A stretch of 64,000 bases of DNA from Cercophora sp. LCS_1 (lineage: Eukaryota; Ascomycota; Sordariomycetes; Sordariales; Lasiosphaeriaceae). The notes under the pieces were generated by a model that ran no database searches, was not told the DNA's origin, and saw only the letters and a program-made list of their open reading frames with translations. A program made the position numbers and the translations under genes. Position 1 is the stretch's first letter. Each line of letters begins with the position of its first letter. This document shows positions 10,792 to 22,193 of the stretch, in pieces. Location of the stretch: positions 310,001 to 374,000 of the forward strand of contig JAPZLL010000020.1 in the NCBI GenBank assembly GCA_036250225.1. Direction: 5' to 3'.

Positions 10792-12019
10792 TGTGAGACA
10801 CCTGTGAACGTTAGAGTGAAGCTGGATGAGAAATGGTTGTCATGGATGCTAAAAAGAAGTCCTCTCGAGGGTTTCATGTTCTTATACGTACTTTTATCAT
10901 AATTGATGTGGGTGCATCGGCGTAGCATGCGTCGGAGATAAGCGGTGGTGTGGATATTACGCCTTTGTTCGCCGTGATGGCGACTTGTAGAGGGGTTCGC
11001 CGGTGACCCCACGAACTGCAGAGTCACCGTTGACATGTTGCACCATGATTGCACCATGGCTGTATGTCGCATCATTGGAGACATCTCCGTCGAATTGTCT
11101 CCAACACCTCCAACAAAACCACTCCGTCCACCAACCCTAGTCCATCCTCCGATAGCAGTGCTGATGGTGGGAGCGATGCATTCGAACGTTATGTTGTCTC
11201 TCCCAGAATCGCCTTGAAAGAACCACGCTGTCAAGTGTGATTAGAACTGACACTGTCGTCAAGTACACTACGGCTTTGTGTCTTTGTAGCTGCTCGAAAC
11301 GGAAAGAAAGGAGGGCGTTTGAGAGGAAAAGACGCTGGCCGTAGAAGCTGTAGAAGCTGCAGACGCAGTTGAGGTCAGAAATGGAAAGGCGCCCGTTGGA
11401 GGAGCTGTCTTCGGTTCTGTTGGTGTCGGCCATGGGCCGTACCTTGCACTGGCTCGAGATGGAAACCAGAGGTTCAGGACTGCACTGAATCCGTTGAACG
11501 GTGTGTTCTCCTTTGTCTGCCTTTTGCTTTCAGATTCGCACACGCGCTTCCCCCGCCTTCGTCCGAATAATTATTTTCCCCTCGCACGCCCCACCAAGAA
11601 TTCACTCGTCAAGGATTTTTTTTTCCCCTCCCTCTTTTCACACGCAACACACCAAGGATTTTTTTTCTTTGCCCTCGTCCACACACACACTTTCTCCCCC
11701 TCTCTCTTCACCACACAACAAGACTCGTAACGGCAGTCGCTTCGGCACCAACCTCTCAGACCCTGGTCTTCCTTCGTAAGTGCTACTGCCCAAAAACCGT
11801 CTCGCCGATGACGAACAGCTTGTGCGGACAAGCCACTCTACGAGAGGCAATCGTCTATGGATTGCACAAACACGTTGACTACGGGCTCCACCGCCATCGG
11901 CTGGTCAAGCAGCAAATAGGAGGCTAACCGCGAGAGGCAGTCATCTATAGATTGCCCGAACACGTCGACCACAGGCTCCACCACCATAAACCGGTCAAAC
12001 AGCAAACCGAAGGTCCTCT
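10792..12019. other. 1.2 kb region without a supported gene
   Basis: Contains pyrimidine-rich DNA (11560-11720) and the first two members of a 90-bp repeat (11841-12010). Minus-strand frames at 11137-11543 are rich in Ser/Thr/Ala and not convincing. The right part is probably the 5' UTR or an unseen first exon of the HNH gene. Confidence 0.4.
11841..12010. repeat. 90-bp imperfect tandem repeat, two copies
   Basis: Copy 1 begins CGAGAGGCAATCGTC at 11841, copy 2 CGAGAGGCAGTCATC at 11931; most differences are transitions. The repeats end just before the first coding repeat of the HNH protein. One plus frame stays open through copy 2, so they may once have been coding. Confidence 0.7.
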
Positions 12020-12360
12020 CTGTGAAATCGTCATTCAAAATGGAGCAGCAGCACAGAAAGCTCCTAGACCAGATCAAGGCCGCCCGCAAGAAGCTTAGGT
12101 CGTCGTCGTCGTTCGATTCCGCCCTTTCTGTGGAATTGTTATTCGAAATAGAGCAGCAGCTCAGCAAGCTCGTCGGCCAGATCAAGGGCTCCCACGAGCT
12201 CCGGCCGTCCTCATCGCCGTCGTCGTCGTTGTTTGATCCCGCCGTCTCCACGAAATCGTCATTTGAAATGGAGACGCAGCTCAGCAAGATCGTGGACCAG
12301 ATCAAGGCCGCCCGCAAAAAGCTCGGGCCGTCGTCGTCGTTTGATCCCGCCTTCTGGTCC
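12020..12360 (+). repeat. three-copy tandem repeat coding a coiled segment
   Basis: Three imperfect units of about 105-120 bp begin near 12020, 12130 and 12250. Each encodes a helix of the type xEQQLxKLxxQIKAARKKL followed by a Ser/Phe/Asp linker (SSSFDPA). Copies differ in length of the serine linker. Confidence 0.75.
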
Positions 12361-13542
12361 AGTAAAGCCGATATCCTCACCATGGACGCGGAGCGGATGA
12401 AGCTGTACAGCTCCCTTCAATTCCGCGAGTACCAAGAAGAAGGTGGACAACTGTCGAGGGAACAGTGGGAGGATGTTGACCAAAAGGCGGGAGAGCGCCT
12501 TTTAGAGTCGATCGCATTAGCACGACAAGCCAAAATCGCGAGGGACCAGGCGGACAAGATGAAGGGGTCTCGCTTCCACGGAATTCACAACGCATTCGTC
12601 AAGCTATTTAACTCATCGAAACTAGGATTCGCGCTAGAGAATGCTGCCTCCAAAGGCCGGCGACGCACCCGCGATCAATCAATGATGAGAGACTTGATGA
12701 AGCAGGCGTATTGCCCTGGAAACCGTCTTGCCATCTGGGAGCCGGTGCTTGGTACATGGATCGATCCATCCTCCGCCATTGCTGCGCATCTCTTCCCATG
12801 GCAGTCGGCAGATTTCATGGAGCCTATCTTTGGTGCGGGCGCCCGTGACGAACTCTTCTCCTCGGCTAACGGAATCTTCCTTCATCACCTAATCGAGAAG
12901 GCTTTCGACAGGGGCTTTTTAGTCCTCGTCCCAGATACCAAGGTTGAAGCACAAAACCCTTCGACCCCATGGGAAGATCAAGAAGAACGACACAAGGCTT
13001 TGAGAGGGTGGGAGATGACACACCCAAGAGAATACCGTATCGCGGTTCTCGACGCCACGCCGCATTGTATGAAGGAGCCGATCTTCGACAGGGAGGTATA
13101 CAGCCTCGAGTCGGAGACGTTGGCAGGGCTACACGGACGTCGTCTTAGGTTCCTCAACGATGCGCGGCCCAGGGCTAGATATGTCTGGTGGGGGTTTCTC
13201 AGCGCCGTTACCCAGCTGACCTGGAAGGGGTCGTTTGCAAACCCCGATTCGTTGATCCAGAAGGAGGTCCTTAAGGGGACAAGATATTGGGGGACCCATG
13301 GAAAATACGTCAAGAAGAACATGCTCCTTGGCTTTGTCCAGGAGCTCGGACACGATGTCAGCAGTATCACCGAGTCGATTATGGATCACGCCATTGAGGA
13401 GGAGGGGGGGCCTGCTGATCCGGAACCAGACCCGTCAGGTCTCGCCATCGTAGCGGATCAAGTTGTGCGCCGGGCACAAGAACATGATGGCTTTGACTAT
13501 GAGGCTGAGTTGGAGCATGAGGATGAAAGCGGGGATGACTAA
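12040..13542 (+). CDS. HNH_2-type nuclease-domain protein
   Basis: A single frame of 500 residues from the first in-frame ATG at 12040. Residues 1-110 are the three tandem helical repeats. Residues about 230-320 resemble the fungal HNH_2 (PF13391) module: CPGNRLAIWEPVLGTWID, then SSAIAAHLFPWQSADF, then SSANGIFLHHLIEKAFDRG, supplying the H...N...H set. The C terminus is acidic (DYEAELEHEDESGDD). Proteins of this type are common and multicopy in ascomycetes; their function is unknown, though a nuclease-like fold is expected. Whether the 5' repeats belong to an upstream exon cannot be decided from sequence. Confidence 0.75.
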   Translation: MEQQHRKLLDQIKAARKKLRSSSSFDSALSVELLFEIEQQLSKLVGQIKGSHELRPSSSPSSSLFDPAVSTKSSFEMETQLSKIVDQIKAARKKLGPSSSFDPAFWSSKADILTMDAERMKLYSSLQFREYQEEGGQLSREQWEDVDQKAGERLLESIALARQAKIARDQADKMKGSRFHGIHNAFVKLFNSSKLGFALENAASKGRRRTRDQSMMRDLMKQAYCPGNRLAIWEPVLGTWIDPSSAIAAHLFPWQSADFMEPIFGAGARDELFSSANGIFLHHLIEKAFDRGFLVLVPDTKVEAQNPSTPWEDQEERHKALRGWEMTHPREYRIAVLDATPHCMKEPIFDREVYSLESETLAGLHGRRLRFLNDARPRARYVWWGFLSAVTQLTWKGSFANPDSLIQKEVLKGTRYWGTHGKYVKKNMLLGFVQELGHDVSSITESIMDHAIEEEGGPADPEPDPSGLAIVADQVVRRAQEHDGFDYEAELEHEDESGDD

Positions 13543-14451
13543 GGGGTTTGGAGAAGAGTAGGAGAGGGATTATGTATGTTATGCACGACTGATCGTACAA
13601 GGTCAGCATCCGTCAGAAGGGTGACGACATAGGATGTAGCGAAGTAGCTTAGCACGGAAAACAAAAAGCTATTTGCACAGAAACAGAGGTGGGAGTGCCC
13701 GTCCGTATAGGTACAGTGAGATGTCGACCGTTTGGCGGAGGCTTGAGATAAAGAGCCTGGCTAGAAGAACAGCCAATGGTCACTCGATAACGTGCACGAA
13801 TAAAGGAGAAATCGGAGGAGCCAGAGTTAGAGGTAGCGTCAGAGATGTCGAAATGTACCGGCGGGAGGCAACAGCTTGTCATAAGCGAGGGCGCCACTTT
13901 CCCCCACCTACCACACTTGTCCTCAATTACACGACCACAACACTAGGAGATAACAACAACGTCATCGGAACCGGATAAATCAGGCAATTCTACAACCTCC
14001 TTACAGGTGCGCGCATTATAGCCAGGCTTGCTGCACACGTCACAACACCGAATCTTCGTACGAGACCCCCTGCACCACCACCACTTTGTCCGTTTTCCTA
14101 GATTACCTACTCACCCACCCACACTTCACATTATCCTGTGCTTTTGTAACTAAAGTGTTTGATGCACTGCTCAATGAGCTCAGCTCACCCTACTTGATGG
14201 CCAGGCACCACATGGCAGGACAGCGTTTCTCATCACTGATTGGCCGTAACCTAGCCAGTTGGACAATTCAGAGAGCCGCGCGTCCGGAAGTGGTTGGTGC
14301 CCGAAGGCCTTAAGGCGCCAATGGAAGCCAAATGGCCGGCGGTGAGTCCTAGCAATACAAAGTCTGACGATTTCCGAGCCCAAAGACCGGGGGATCACAG
14401 ACCTTGAGGCTTTCTGCTGCTGAGGTACTACCTGCGAATTATTTTCTCGTG
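13543..14451. other. intergenic, no gene supported
   Basis: 900 bp with only short overlapping frames; promoter region of the HET-ankyrin gene. Confidence 0.45.
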
Positions 14452-17400
14452 ATGCGCCTCTTAAACGCGGAAACATTCGAGCTAGAAGGCTTCTTTGGCC
14501 GGAATCCACCCCCTTATGCCATCCTCTCACACACCTGGGGTGAGAACGATCACGAAGAAATTTTATACCAAGACATCCTGGAGGGAAGATTGGCAGAGGA
14601 AGCAGGTAGATCAGTCAAAGCCAACGGCTGCTGCAAACGAGCGAGGGCGGATGGCTACAACTACATCTGGATCGACACCTCGGTGGAGCTTCAAGAGGCC
14701 ATCAACTCCATGTTCAAATGGTACCAGGCGGCGCGCGTCTGCTACGTGTATCTCTCCGATGTTGCTCCCGCTCGGGAGGACGATGACTCCAGTTACCAGC
14801 GCGCCTTCTCCTCCAGCCGGTGGTTCCAGAGAGGCTGGACGCTCCAGGAGCTTCTGGCCCCCTCGCACGTCCGCTTCTACAATTCCGAATGGCGCTTCCT
14901 GGGGACGAAATTCGATTTGCATGAGCAGATCGCGGCAGTCACCGGAATACAGAGCTCGTTCCTCCTGGGCCAAGATGAGTTGCAGGATGCGAGTGTGGCG
15001 CAGAGGATGTGCTGGGCGTCGAAAAGAGTCACGAAGAGAAAAGGTACCAGGGAGTGCAACCCCCCCCCCCCCTTCTCGCCAGCAGAGACGTCGTTCCTTA
15101 GCACCCAACTAATATTTTACAAATGACGGCTAGAGGATATTGCGTATTGCCTCTTGGGGATATTCGACGTAGCTATACCGATGATCTACGGCGATGGGGA
15201 CAAGGCTTTTCGTCGGCTACAAGAAGAGATCCTGAAGCGCACTAAAGACGATTCCATCTTAGCATGGCACCTCGACCCAGAGGCAACGACGTCCTCCCAC
15301 GCCAACCGGCCCTGCGGCGTGGCGGGAGGGGCACTGGCGTCGAGCCCGTCGGCGTTCGCGAACTGCGGAGGAATTGTGGCGCACCAGCGACCTCTCGGCA
15401 TCTCCTTCGATGGCTACTACGGCGGCAGTCTCCAGCTCAAACTGTTGTCTCTGCAGCAGACCGCCGCCCGCGGCGAAGTGCTTGGGCTGCTCAGATGCGG
15501 TCCCGAGGGCGATGCGGATAAAGTTGTCGGGATCCCCCTCGCCGCCGTGTCTGGGACGGCGGCCGGGTTCGACGAGTATGTAAGGCTAAAAGGCCGAAAA
15601 GCCGTCCTCGTCTCAGTTCCAGCCCCCAGGCTGCATGCGTCGTCGACTCCGGCCAGCAGCGGGCAAACTGTTCGGATCCAGATGGACTGTGAACGGGGGC
15701 GCGGGTCGTTCGCCGCGGCAAAGCAGCCATGTCGGTTCTACATCTCCAAGCGCATCCTGGCCCTGGAGCTCGTCGAGGTGGAACCTCCCTCACGATGGCG
15801 AAAAGAAAAGGACGGCCTCATCGGGGTGGAAGCGCCACTTGACCGCGATCCCTCATCATCATCATCATCATCATCATCAAGACGAACTCTGGCCCGATTT
15901 CGTGATCTGGGGCGAGAATCCAGTGATTTTATCGTAATCCTCGAGGTTAGAATCGAAGGCTCTGAAGTGCTGGCCTGCCACCACGTCATGGTAGCCTCGA
16001 GGCGTACATCGCTCCAGGGTATCGCCTGTCGGCTTGACGACTTGCGCACGGCGGCGTTTGGGAGGCAGATGGCCAGTAATGGCGGGCTCAGCTTACAGGT
16101 GGAAATGTCCCGTCCAAAGCCGCCCAAGCCCATTTTTAATGTTCAGCTGGTTCGGGTAGCCAATCCACCTGCGGTCACCATCAACCTAACAGCCGAATTC
16201 AGCCGTCGGGGTATATTCACGCCCGAGATGGAGATCGAGCTTCTTCGCGAGGTGGGAACAGAAATCTCTCGCCAGAAGAAAGAACTAAATCAAACGCTTG
16301 AAGGAAGGAGGGCCAGCTTCAAACAGATGGGCGCTGAAGTATCGGTGCTCAGGGACGAGATTGAAAGGCTTCAAGCCAAGGAGAAGCTCGTTGCCGAAGC
16401 TATGCAGGACGAGGAGCAGACCATTGAGCAGCTCGTTCACCGGGGAAAACACCTGAAGCAGCAGGGCGAAAAAATAACTCGGTGGCTGGAAAGGGTGCAG
16501 CGAAGGGCGTAGTGGTCCGTTCCGGGAGGCGATCGAGCCTTGCTCTTCGCGGCCCAGAATGGATTCGAGGCCATTGTACGGCTGCTTCTGGAGGAGGGGA
16601 CGGACACTACGGTCGCTGGAAGAAATGGGTTCACTGCGCTCCACTGGGCCTCAAACGGCGGACACATCGAGGTGGTCAGGTTGCTCCTCGACGCAGGGGT
16701 CAATGTTGCCGCCGCGAGCGAGAATGGTTGGACGCCATTGAATGCTGCCGCCGACAATGGATGCGCCAAGGTGGTAGCACTGCTGCTTGACCGGGGCGCT
16801 GACGTTGCGACGGCGAGCAACAACGGCTGGACACCGCTGAACTCTGCCTCGGAGAGCGGGCACATCGAGACGGTCAAGCTTCTCCTTGATAGCGGGGCGA
16901 GTATTGCAGCCGCAAGTGTGGATGGCTGGACGCCACTGAGCTCGGCTTCGGTGAATGGCCATACCGACGTCGTCGAGTTTCTGCTCGAGAACCGCGCCGA
17001 CACGAGTACACCAACCGGAGCAGGGTCGACACCCCTGAACTTGGCTGCAACCAAAGGTCACACCGACATAGTCAAACTGCTCCCCGAGAAGGGTGCGGAT
17101 GCGGCCATCCCAAATAAGTGGAAGTGGGCGCCACTGACCGCGGCTCGGAGCAACGGTCACAGACAAGTCGTCGACATCCTTCTCCGGCAGAACGGCCCGC
17201 ACGCATCCATACGAGCGTCTCCCGATAAGGACGCGTCGGATGAATCGACGGAGGAGCCACTCATGGAAAGACCCTTTGAAGAGAAGCCGAGCAAAGATAA
17301 AACAAGCCTAGAAAACCCACAGAAGGGCGAGTACACCGAGTTGGAGAAGTGGATGGAGCCAAGAGTGGATTTAGTAGAGCGGGTAGGCACGGGAGCGGAA

Positions 17401-17481
17401 GCACGAAAGAGTGCTTGGGTGGAGCGCGTGAAGAAAGCCTACAAAACATTAGCAAAAGAAATGATCGTGGTAGATAGGTAG
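14452..17481 (+). CDS. HET-domain gene continuing, past an in-frame TAG, into an ankyrin array
   Basis: Exons 14452-15043 and 15134-16512 encode 656 residues. The 90-nt intron has GTACCA, a 14-C run and a CTAAT branch. The N terminus (MRLLNAETFELEGFF, AILSHTWGEN) is a HET domain, as are WFQRGWTLQELLAPS and EDIAYCLLGIFDV. The central HET motif is shortened: YIWIDT runs straight into SVELQEAINSMF, with the usual CCIDKSS-like stretch missing. A (TCA)n run encodes nine serines, and a coiled coil covers about residues 560-650. Then TAG (16510-16512) stops the frame, but the same frame continues to 17481 with about seven ankyrin repeats and a basic tail. This downstream part has no ATG until after the repeats, so it belongs to the HET gene. 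Either an intron ends at this TAG or the gene is inactivated. HET proteins trigger incompatibility cell death. Confidence 0.72.
15853..15879 (+). repeat. (TCA)9 microsatellite in HET coding sequence
   Basis: Perfect trinucleotide run encoding a serine tract; likely length-variable between strains. Confidence 0.9.
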
Positions 17482-17981
17482 TTATCCAAGGGAAGTGCAA
17501 AAGCCCCTTAACATAGGCTATTATAGTACTGTTTGAAACTGCTTGGCCGTAGTTCTTGTTTCACGGGTAGTTCTCCTTGATTAGGTATTACCTACTTCGG
17601 TCCAAACAACCCGACGTATTCCGGTAAACAGCATTCACGGGAGATTGGGGTTCGGAGCATCGTGTAACATTCGGTTTGCTTCATTTCATTGTTTCATCCC
17701 ATGTCAGACACCTCCTGCCATCACGACGTATAGCATCCGATCAAACCAAACCCACTTGCTCCACAGACGGCGGCAGGCAAGTCCGCGAGCTGGACCTTAA
17801 CGATAGACCAAAAAAGAAAAGTATTTACAGCATCCCGCAAAACGCAGAATATGAGCTTCCCGAAACCAAAGCAACCATGGATGTAAAATGATCAAAATTC
17901 GAGGCCGTTGCGTCGTCAGTTTCTTGCCCCGCTGACTCGGTATCCCCCAGAGCCAAGGACGGGAGCAAGCCTCGTCAGATT
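17482..17981. other. intergenic, 3' regions
   Basis: 500 bp between convergent 3' ends; no gene seen. Confidence 0.45.
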
Positions 17982-19121
17982 TTAAAGAGGGAGAACCGAC
18001 GGAAGCACCTTGGTGCACTCAACCATGCCATTGATATCGTTGAAGCCCATGAGGGACATGCGAATGTACTCAGCAGCGTAGGCCTATCGACTCGTTAGCA
18101 CGGCTTCCCGGTCGCTTTCATACCTAACAAGTTCACTTACCCGGTCCCAGGCGGCCTTGTTGGTCCTGAACTGGTTCCAAACGGGCGAGGTAGCGGCGGC
18201 ATTGGCGATGTTGATGTCGCTCTGGAACTTGACAATGGTTGATGGGGTGTTGGGGTTGATGGTTTCGGCGAAGTAGTTCTGGTCCCACCGGCCGGGGGTG
18301 CTGTCCTGCGGAGCGCCGATCTGGGTGGTGTCGACCTGGGTCTGACGGGACGCGGTATGAGCGCCGAGGAGGGCAACGACGCCGCCGGGCCCAATGGTCT
18401 TGGCAGCGAAGGCGGTGAGAATGTCGGAAGCGTTTGCGAACGGAGAGGGCAGCAGGCCCGCGGCGTTGGGATTGGGGTTGTCAACGCGGCCAACAAAGGC
18501 ACGGATGCGGGGACCGCCCGGGCAGGAGCCGGCTCCAACCTTGGCGCCAAATTGGATGAGATCGGCCATGGCGACGCCGTAGCTCTTGTACGTGTTGAAC
18601 CAGGTTGTGAACTGGGCGCCGACAGTAGCGAGAGCGAGGTTCTCTACGCGCGTCATTTCGCTACCGCTGAGCAAAATAGAGCCGTCGGCGCCGCCCTGGC
18701 CGACAGGGGTGGTCTTCGTCCAGGCAGCAGCGTCGTGGAAGCCGAGGCGGATAGCACCGCGGGCAATGTTGGTACAGACGCCGTTCTGGAACATGGCCGC
18801 ACGCATATCATTGGCGATGTACTTCCAGATACAGCACCTATCAGCGCGGCAGGCTTGAGCATCTCTGCCGCCCGCCGGCGCCGTGTACGTGCTGGTGGTG
18901 TCGATGGGGTTCCCGGTGCCTTGGAGGATGGCCTTGACCGCCCTGCCCGTGGTTGAGAGAGAGTTGTCGGGCAAGGTCTTGAGATCACCCATCAGCTCGG
19001 TTGAGGGCTGGAACTGGCGCTTGGCGATCTGCTTGATCTCCTCCATCACGGCGCCCATGCCGGGGTGGGCAATGACGGTGGAGCCGCCCAAGAGAGTGCC
19101 GAGAATGACGGAGGCCTTCAT
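17982..19121 (-). CDS. secreted class II heme peroxidase, ascomycete type
   Basis: Exons 19121-18141 and 18083-17982, separated by a 57-nt intron (GTAAGT, GCTAAC), give 360 residues. An N-terminal signal peptide (MKASVILGTLLGGSTVIA) points to secretion. Catalytic elements: RLGFHDAA with distal Arg and His, GQGGADGSIL of the calcium site, ALLGAHTAS with the proximal heme-ligand His. Cysteines in ACRADRCC, GVCTN, SCPGGP and VECTK fit the usual disulfides. The position five before the proximal His, Trp in lignin peroxidase, is Ala; the two Glu of the manganese site are replaced (Asn and Gly in CTNIARGAIR). It should therefore oxidise small phenols rather than act as a true LiP or MnP. Confidence 0.93.
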
Positions 19122-22100
19122 GTTTGATAATGTAATGAATGTTGAGAAAAAGAATGTAACAGTTGAAAAGAGCGAAAGAGTGGCGCTGCCCCGCTGTTCT
19201 CGGGAGATGACTGCCGTAGTCTGTCTGTCTGCCTGTCTGGATGATAGAAAGCAAACAAGACATCGACGAGGGAGTGAAGGTCCATTTCGTCTTTATATCC
19301 CCATCGCCCACATCATGGGTCGTCATGTTCCCGCTCTCGATGTGCCCATCTTGGTCTGGCTCCCTCGGATACTCTCAGACGTGCAGATGCCTTCATTTCC
19401 CAACTTCCAAAGTTGAACCTTCAAAATCTGGTTCACCCTCCCAATATTGTCCAGCCGCACGGTCGGTCTGCCGTCTTCTGGATGTCAAACCAGCGCCTGG
19501 GAGTGTCGTGGGCCCATCGTGACGCTGCAGTGTCGCGAGCTGCCAGAGACTTCACGGTGAGCCTTGGAGCTGCTCCTGAACACCTGCAGTCACGAAACCA
19601 ATTTTCCAGGATCTCTCCCGCTACCGTGACACGCTGTCCATCGACCGAGCCGCCCGGTCAACTGAGTGAGGAGTCGCAGGCGTCGGGGGTTCCCGAGGCT
19701 CGGACTAGTTGTTGGGTCATCCTGGATGCGAGAATCGCAACGGCCCTAGCAAGCTGCCAAAGAGCTGCTAAGCGACCCGCGCGGCAGCGGGTGAAGCAAT
19801 AACGAGCATCAGGAAGACGGCAACAGAGTCGCAAGCGTAACCCTCGGGAGCGGGAACTAGTGCTTAGCAGCTCGCCAGTGGTGATAAGGCGTGCAGACGG
19901 CTGCTAGCGAGAGAAGCGACTGAGGGGTATTGAGGCAAATCGATCTAGATGCGAGTGTCCGTGAGTCCACGGGATCTGGAACTGTTGACCTTTTTCTAGT
20001 CGGCCTGCAACCCTGGGCTTACCCGATATCTGACGTGGCCAATGAGATGGGAGGGATTGCCAATACTCCCACCCATCCTACCAGTCTTGAGAGAGCACAA
20101 CCCTGCGGAAATGAGAACAGTACTGGCGCGCGCATTCCATCGCGGGTCGCTTCCGCCCAACTGTAAGCGAGTTGCGCAACGCCCCGTTTCAACCCACGCG
20201 CGGGGGAACGCTATACCCGGAAAACTGTTTCTTGGTTACCTGTGCCGCGCCTCAGGGGTTCGTCGCCATTGGCCAAGATGGGTGTTTGTGGTCTGGCCTG
20301 GTCCAGCGACCCCAGCGACGTGGTCAAAAAGGGGCAGGTGGTGAACAATGCCAGGCATGCGTCCTCGGGTAAACTAAACATAGCAGCGGGATGTTCAGCG
20401 CAAGCGCAGGGGCGAGGTAGGTCGAAAAAACGGCCCACGACGAACCACGACGCCATCGCCGACCAAAGTTGGAGCTGTCTTTTGGCCACTCTTCTGCACG
20501 GTTCGGCGTTCAGCGCCCTGGCCCGCATGCGCGCCAATTACAGGCTGGGGGAGCTGTGAAGCCGATTTGCTGCACTTGCACTGCGAAGATAAGGAGGCAA
20601 GGCAGCTTCGGAACATTGCGAGACAGAAAACAACCTTTCTGAATTGCCGATCCACCATTCCGATCGTCCAATAGCGCGGCGCGACCCCGCATGTTCGTCA
20701 CTGATTTATGCACCCCTTTCGTGATGACTAAACCAGAAGCAAGTCAGGCCCTGATCACGCTTGCTCACCTCTCTCCACCCATCTTCTGTAAGGCGGCGCA
20801 GCGTTGGGCTGGGAATCGCTGCAACTTGGCCCAAAAGGGCCTAAAACTCGTCCCAGACATAGATGACACGAGCGGTTCGCTGACTGGCCGAATCGCTGAT
20901 GCGGAGTCACTGCCTTGCGCAAAGCCACCGCCTGGCCTCGAGGTTGTGTGTGTGTGTGTGTGTTGTATAGTGGGCATGGCAACTTAAAAGGTTGAAAGTT
21001 GTTGAAAAGAACATTCCGGTCATGGCTGGTACACGGAAGGCGTGGTCGAATGGCTTAGATGACACTCAATCTATGGTTACGGTGGATGCTCGATGATAAG
21101 GCCTAGGATTTCGCGTGGCGCATCGGTCGGATGCGTTTTGTTGGTGCAATGAAAGCGTCATGAATGGCTGTGATGAATCCGATCTAGGAGGGGCGATTGG
21201 CGAAATTATTAGGATGTTAGTGGTGGGATGGAGGAATCTTCCTGCGCTGGGAATTTGCGGACCATGAAATTAAAAAAGTGCGAGAAAGAATTTGATTGCG
21301 CGGTAATGATATTTGTGGATGGGAGGTGCGACGAAAGGCGCGAAGCGGAGCTTCGACGGCCTGGGAGGAAGGAATGACCTGTTAAAAAGTCCCATCGCTG
21401 ACTGAGCGGGGGAAGTTACGAGGACGGCCATCGATAAATGATAAGGAGAAGAAGGTGTCAAAATAATCTAGTCCTTCAAAAGTATTTGAAACAGAAGAGA
21501 TTTAAATACCCGATATGGAAATGCAATTAAATTACATCCGCAGCTACAAACCACCTATTAGCATTAGGAATCATGCCGGCTTCCATGCAGCACATCCTGT
21601 AACTACATGCGCGCGAATCAAGAGCGGGATCAGTGATAACGCCAACGTCTCCTGCCAGAACTGGGAGATTGATTGCTTTGGTGATCGAAGTTGTTGATGT
21701 ATATCCTGGGTTTTACCTCAAGTTCCATGGCGCAGAAAGGGAATGGGATCTGTGGCGCGAACCTTGCAGCGCGCCCTCGAATAGCCGCCGAGCGACCGAC
21801 TAAGCTACCTTGGTTCAATACCGCTCTCGGTTCGAACCTGTCGTTATGTTGTGTTCGGGTGGATATTGGTCTCAGCCTCTGGAGAGGCCAGTTACTACTG
21901 CTCTCCGACATGACAGAGACCAGCCATGGCACACTTGGATTGTCATCAATGTCATACTGAGTCTACGTGATTGTTTGCATGCAGATTGTGTATCGCACAT
22001 TGTCCATGAAAACCTAGAATAGATGCTCATGCGCAAACTCATCGAAACATGTAACAAATACCTTCAGCAAGCCGGTGGCTCAATGTTATATCCTCCAAAC

Positions 22101-22193
22101 GATATCTGTTGTTCTCCCATCCCATGACTCCCATCGTTACTTTCAATCCAATCTGCACAGCCGAAAAGCAAAAATTCTCACGTCTCATCCCAT
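19122..22193. other. 3 kb gene-poor region
   Basis: No frame here shows recognisable domains, paired splice sites or a signal peptide, and overlapping frames on both strands look random. It holds a (GT)9 run at 20945-20963, and the part after 21000 is more AT-rich than its surroundings. No transposase, reverse transcriptase or terminal repeats were seen. An inverted-repeat-like GGTTCGAACC at 21838-21847 was examined as a tRNA B box and not supported. Confidence 0.4.
20945..20963 (+). repeat. (GT)9 microsatellite
   Basis: Uninterrupted dinucleotide run. Confidence 0.9.

Noticed and set aside
11838..12383. 181-codon minus frame across the HNH repeats
   Set aside because: The plus strand carries the conserved HNH protein; the minus frame is open because of repeat composition.
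18357..18956. Plus frames opposite the peroxidase
   Set aside because: Antisense shadows; the minus strand has all heme-peroxidase motifs.
21780..21850. Possible tRNA (GGTTCGAACC)
   Set aside because: The palindromic B-box-like word has no A box at correct distance and no acceptor stem.
19122..22193. Transposon remnant in the gene-poor gap
   Set aside because: No transposase or reverse-transcriptase motifs and no terminal repeats were found by eye.
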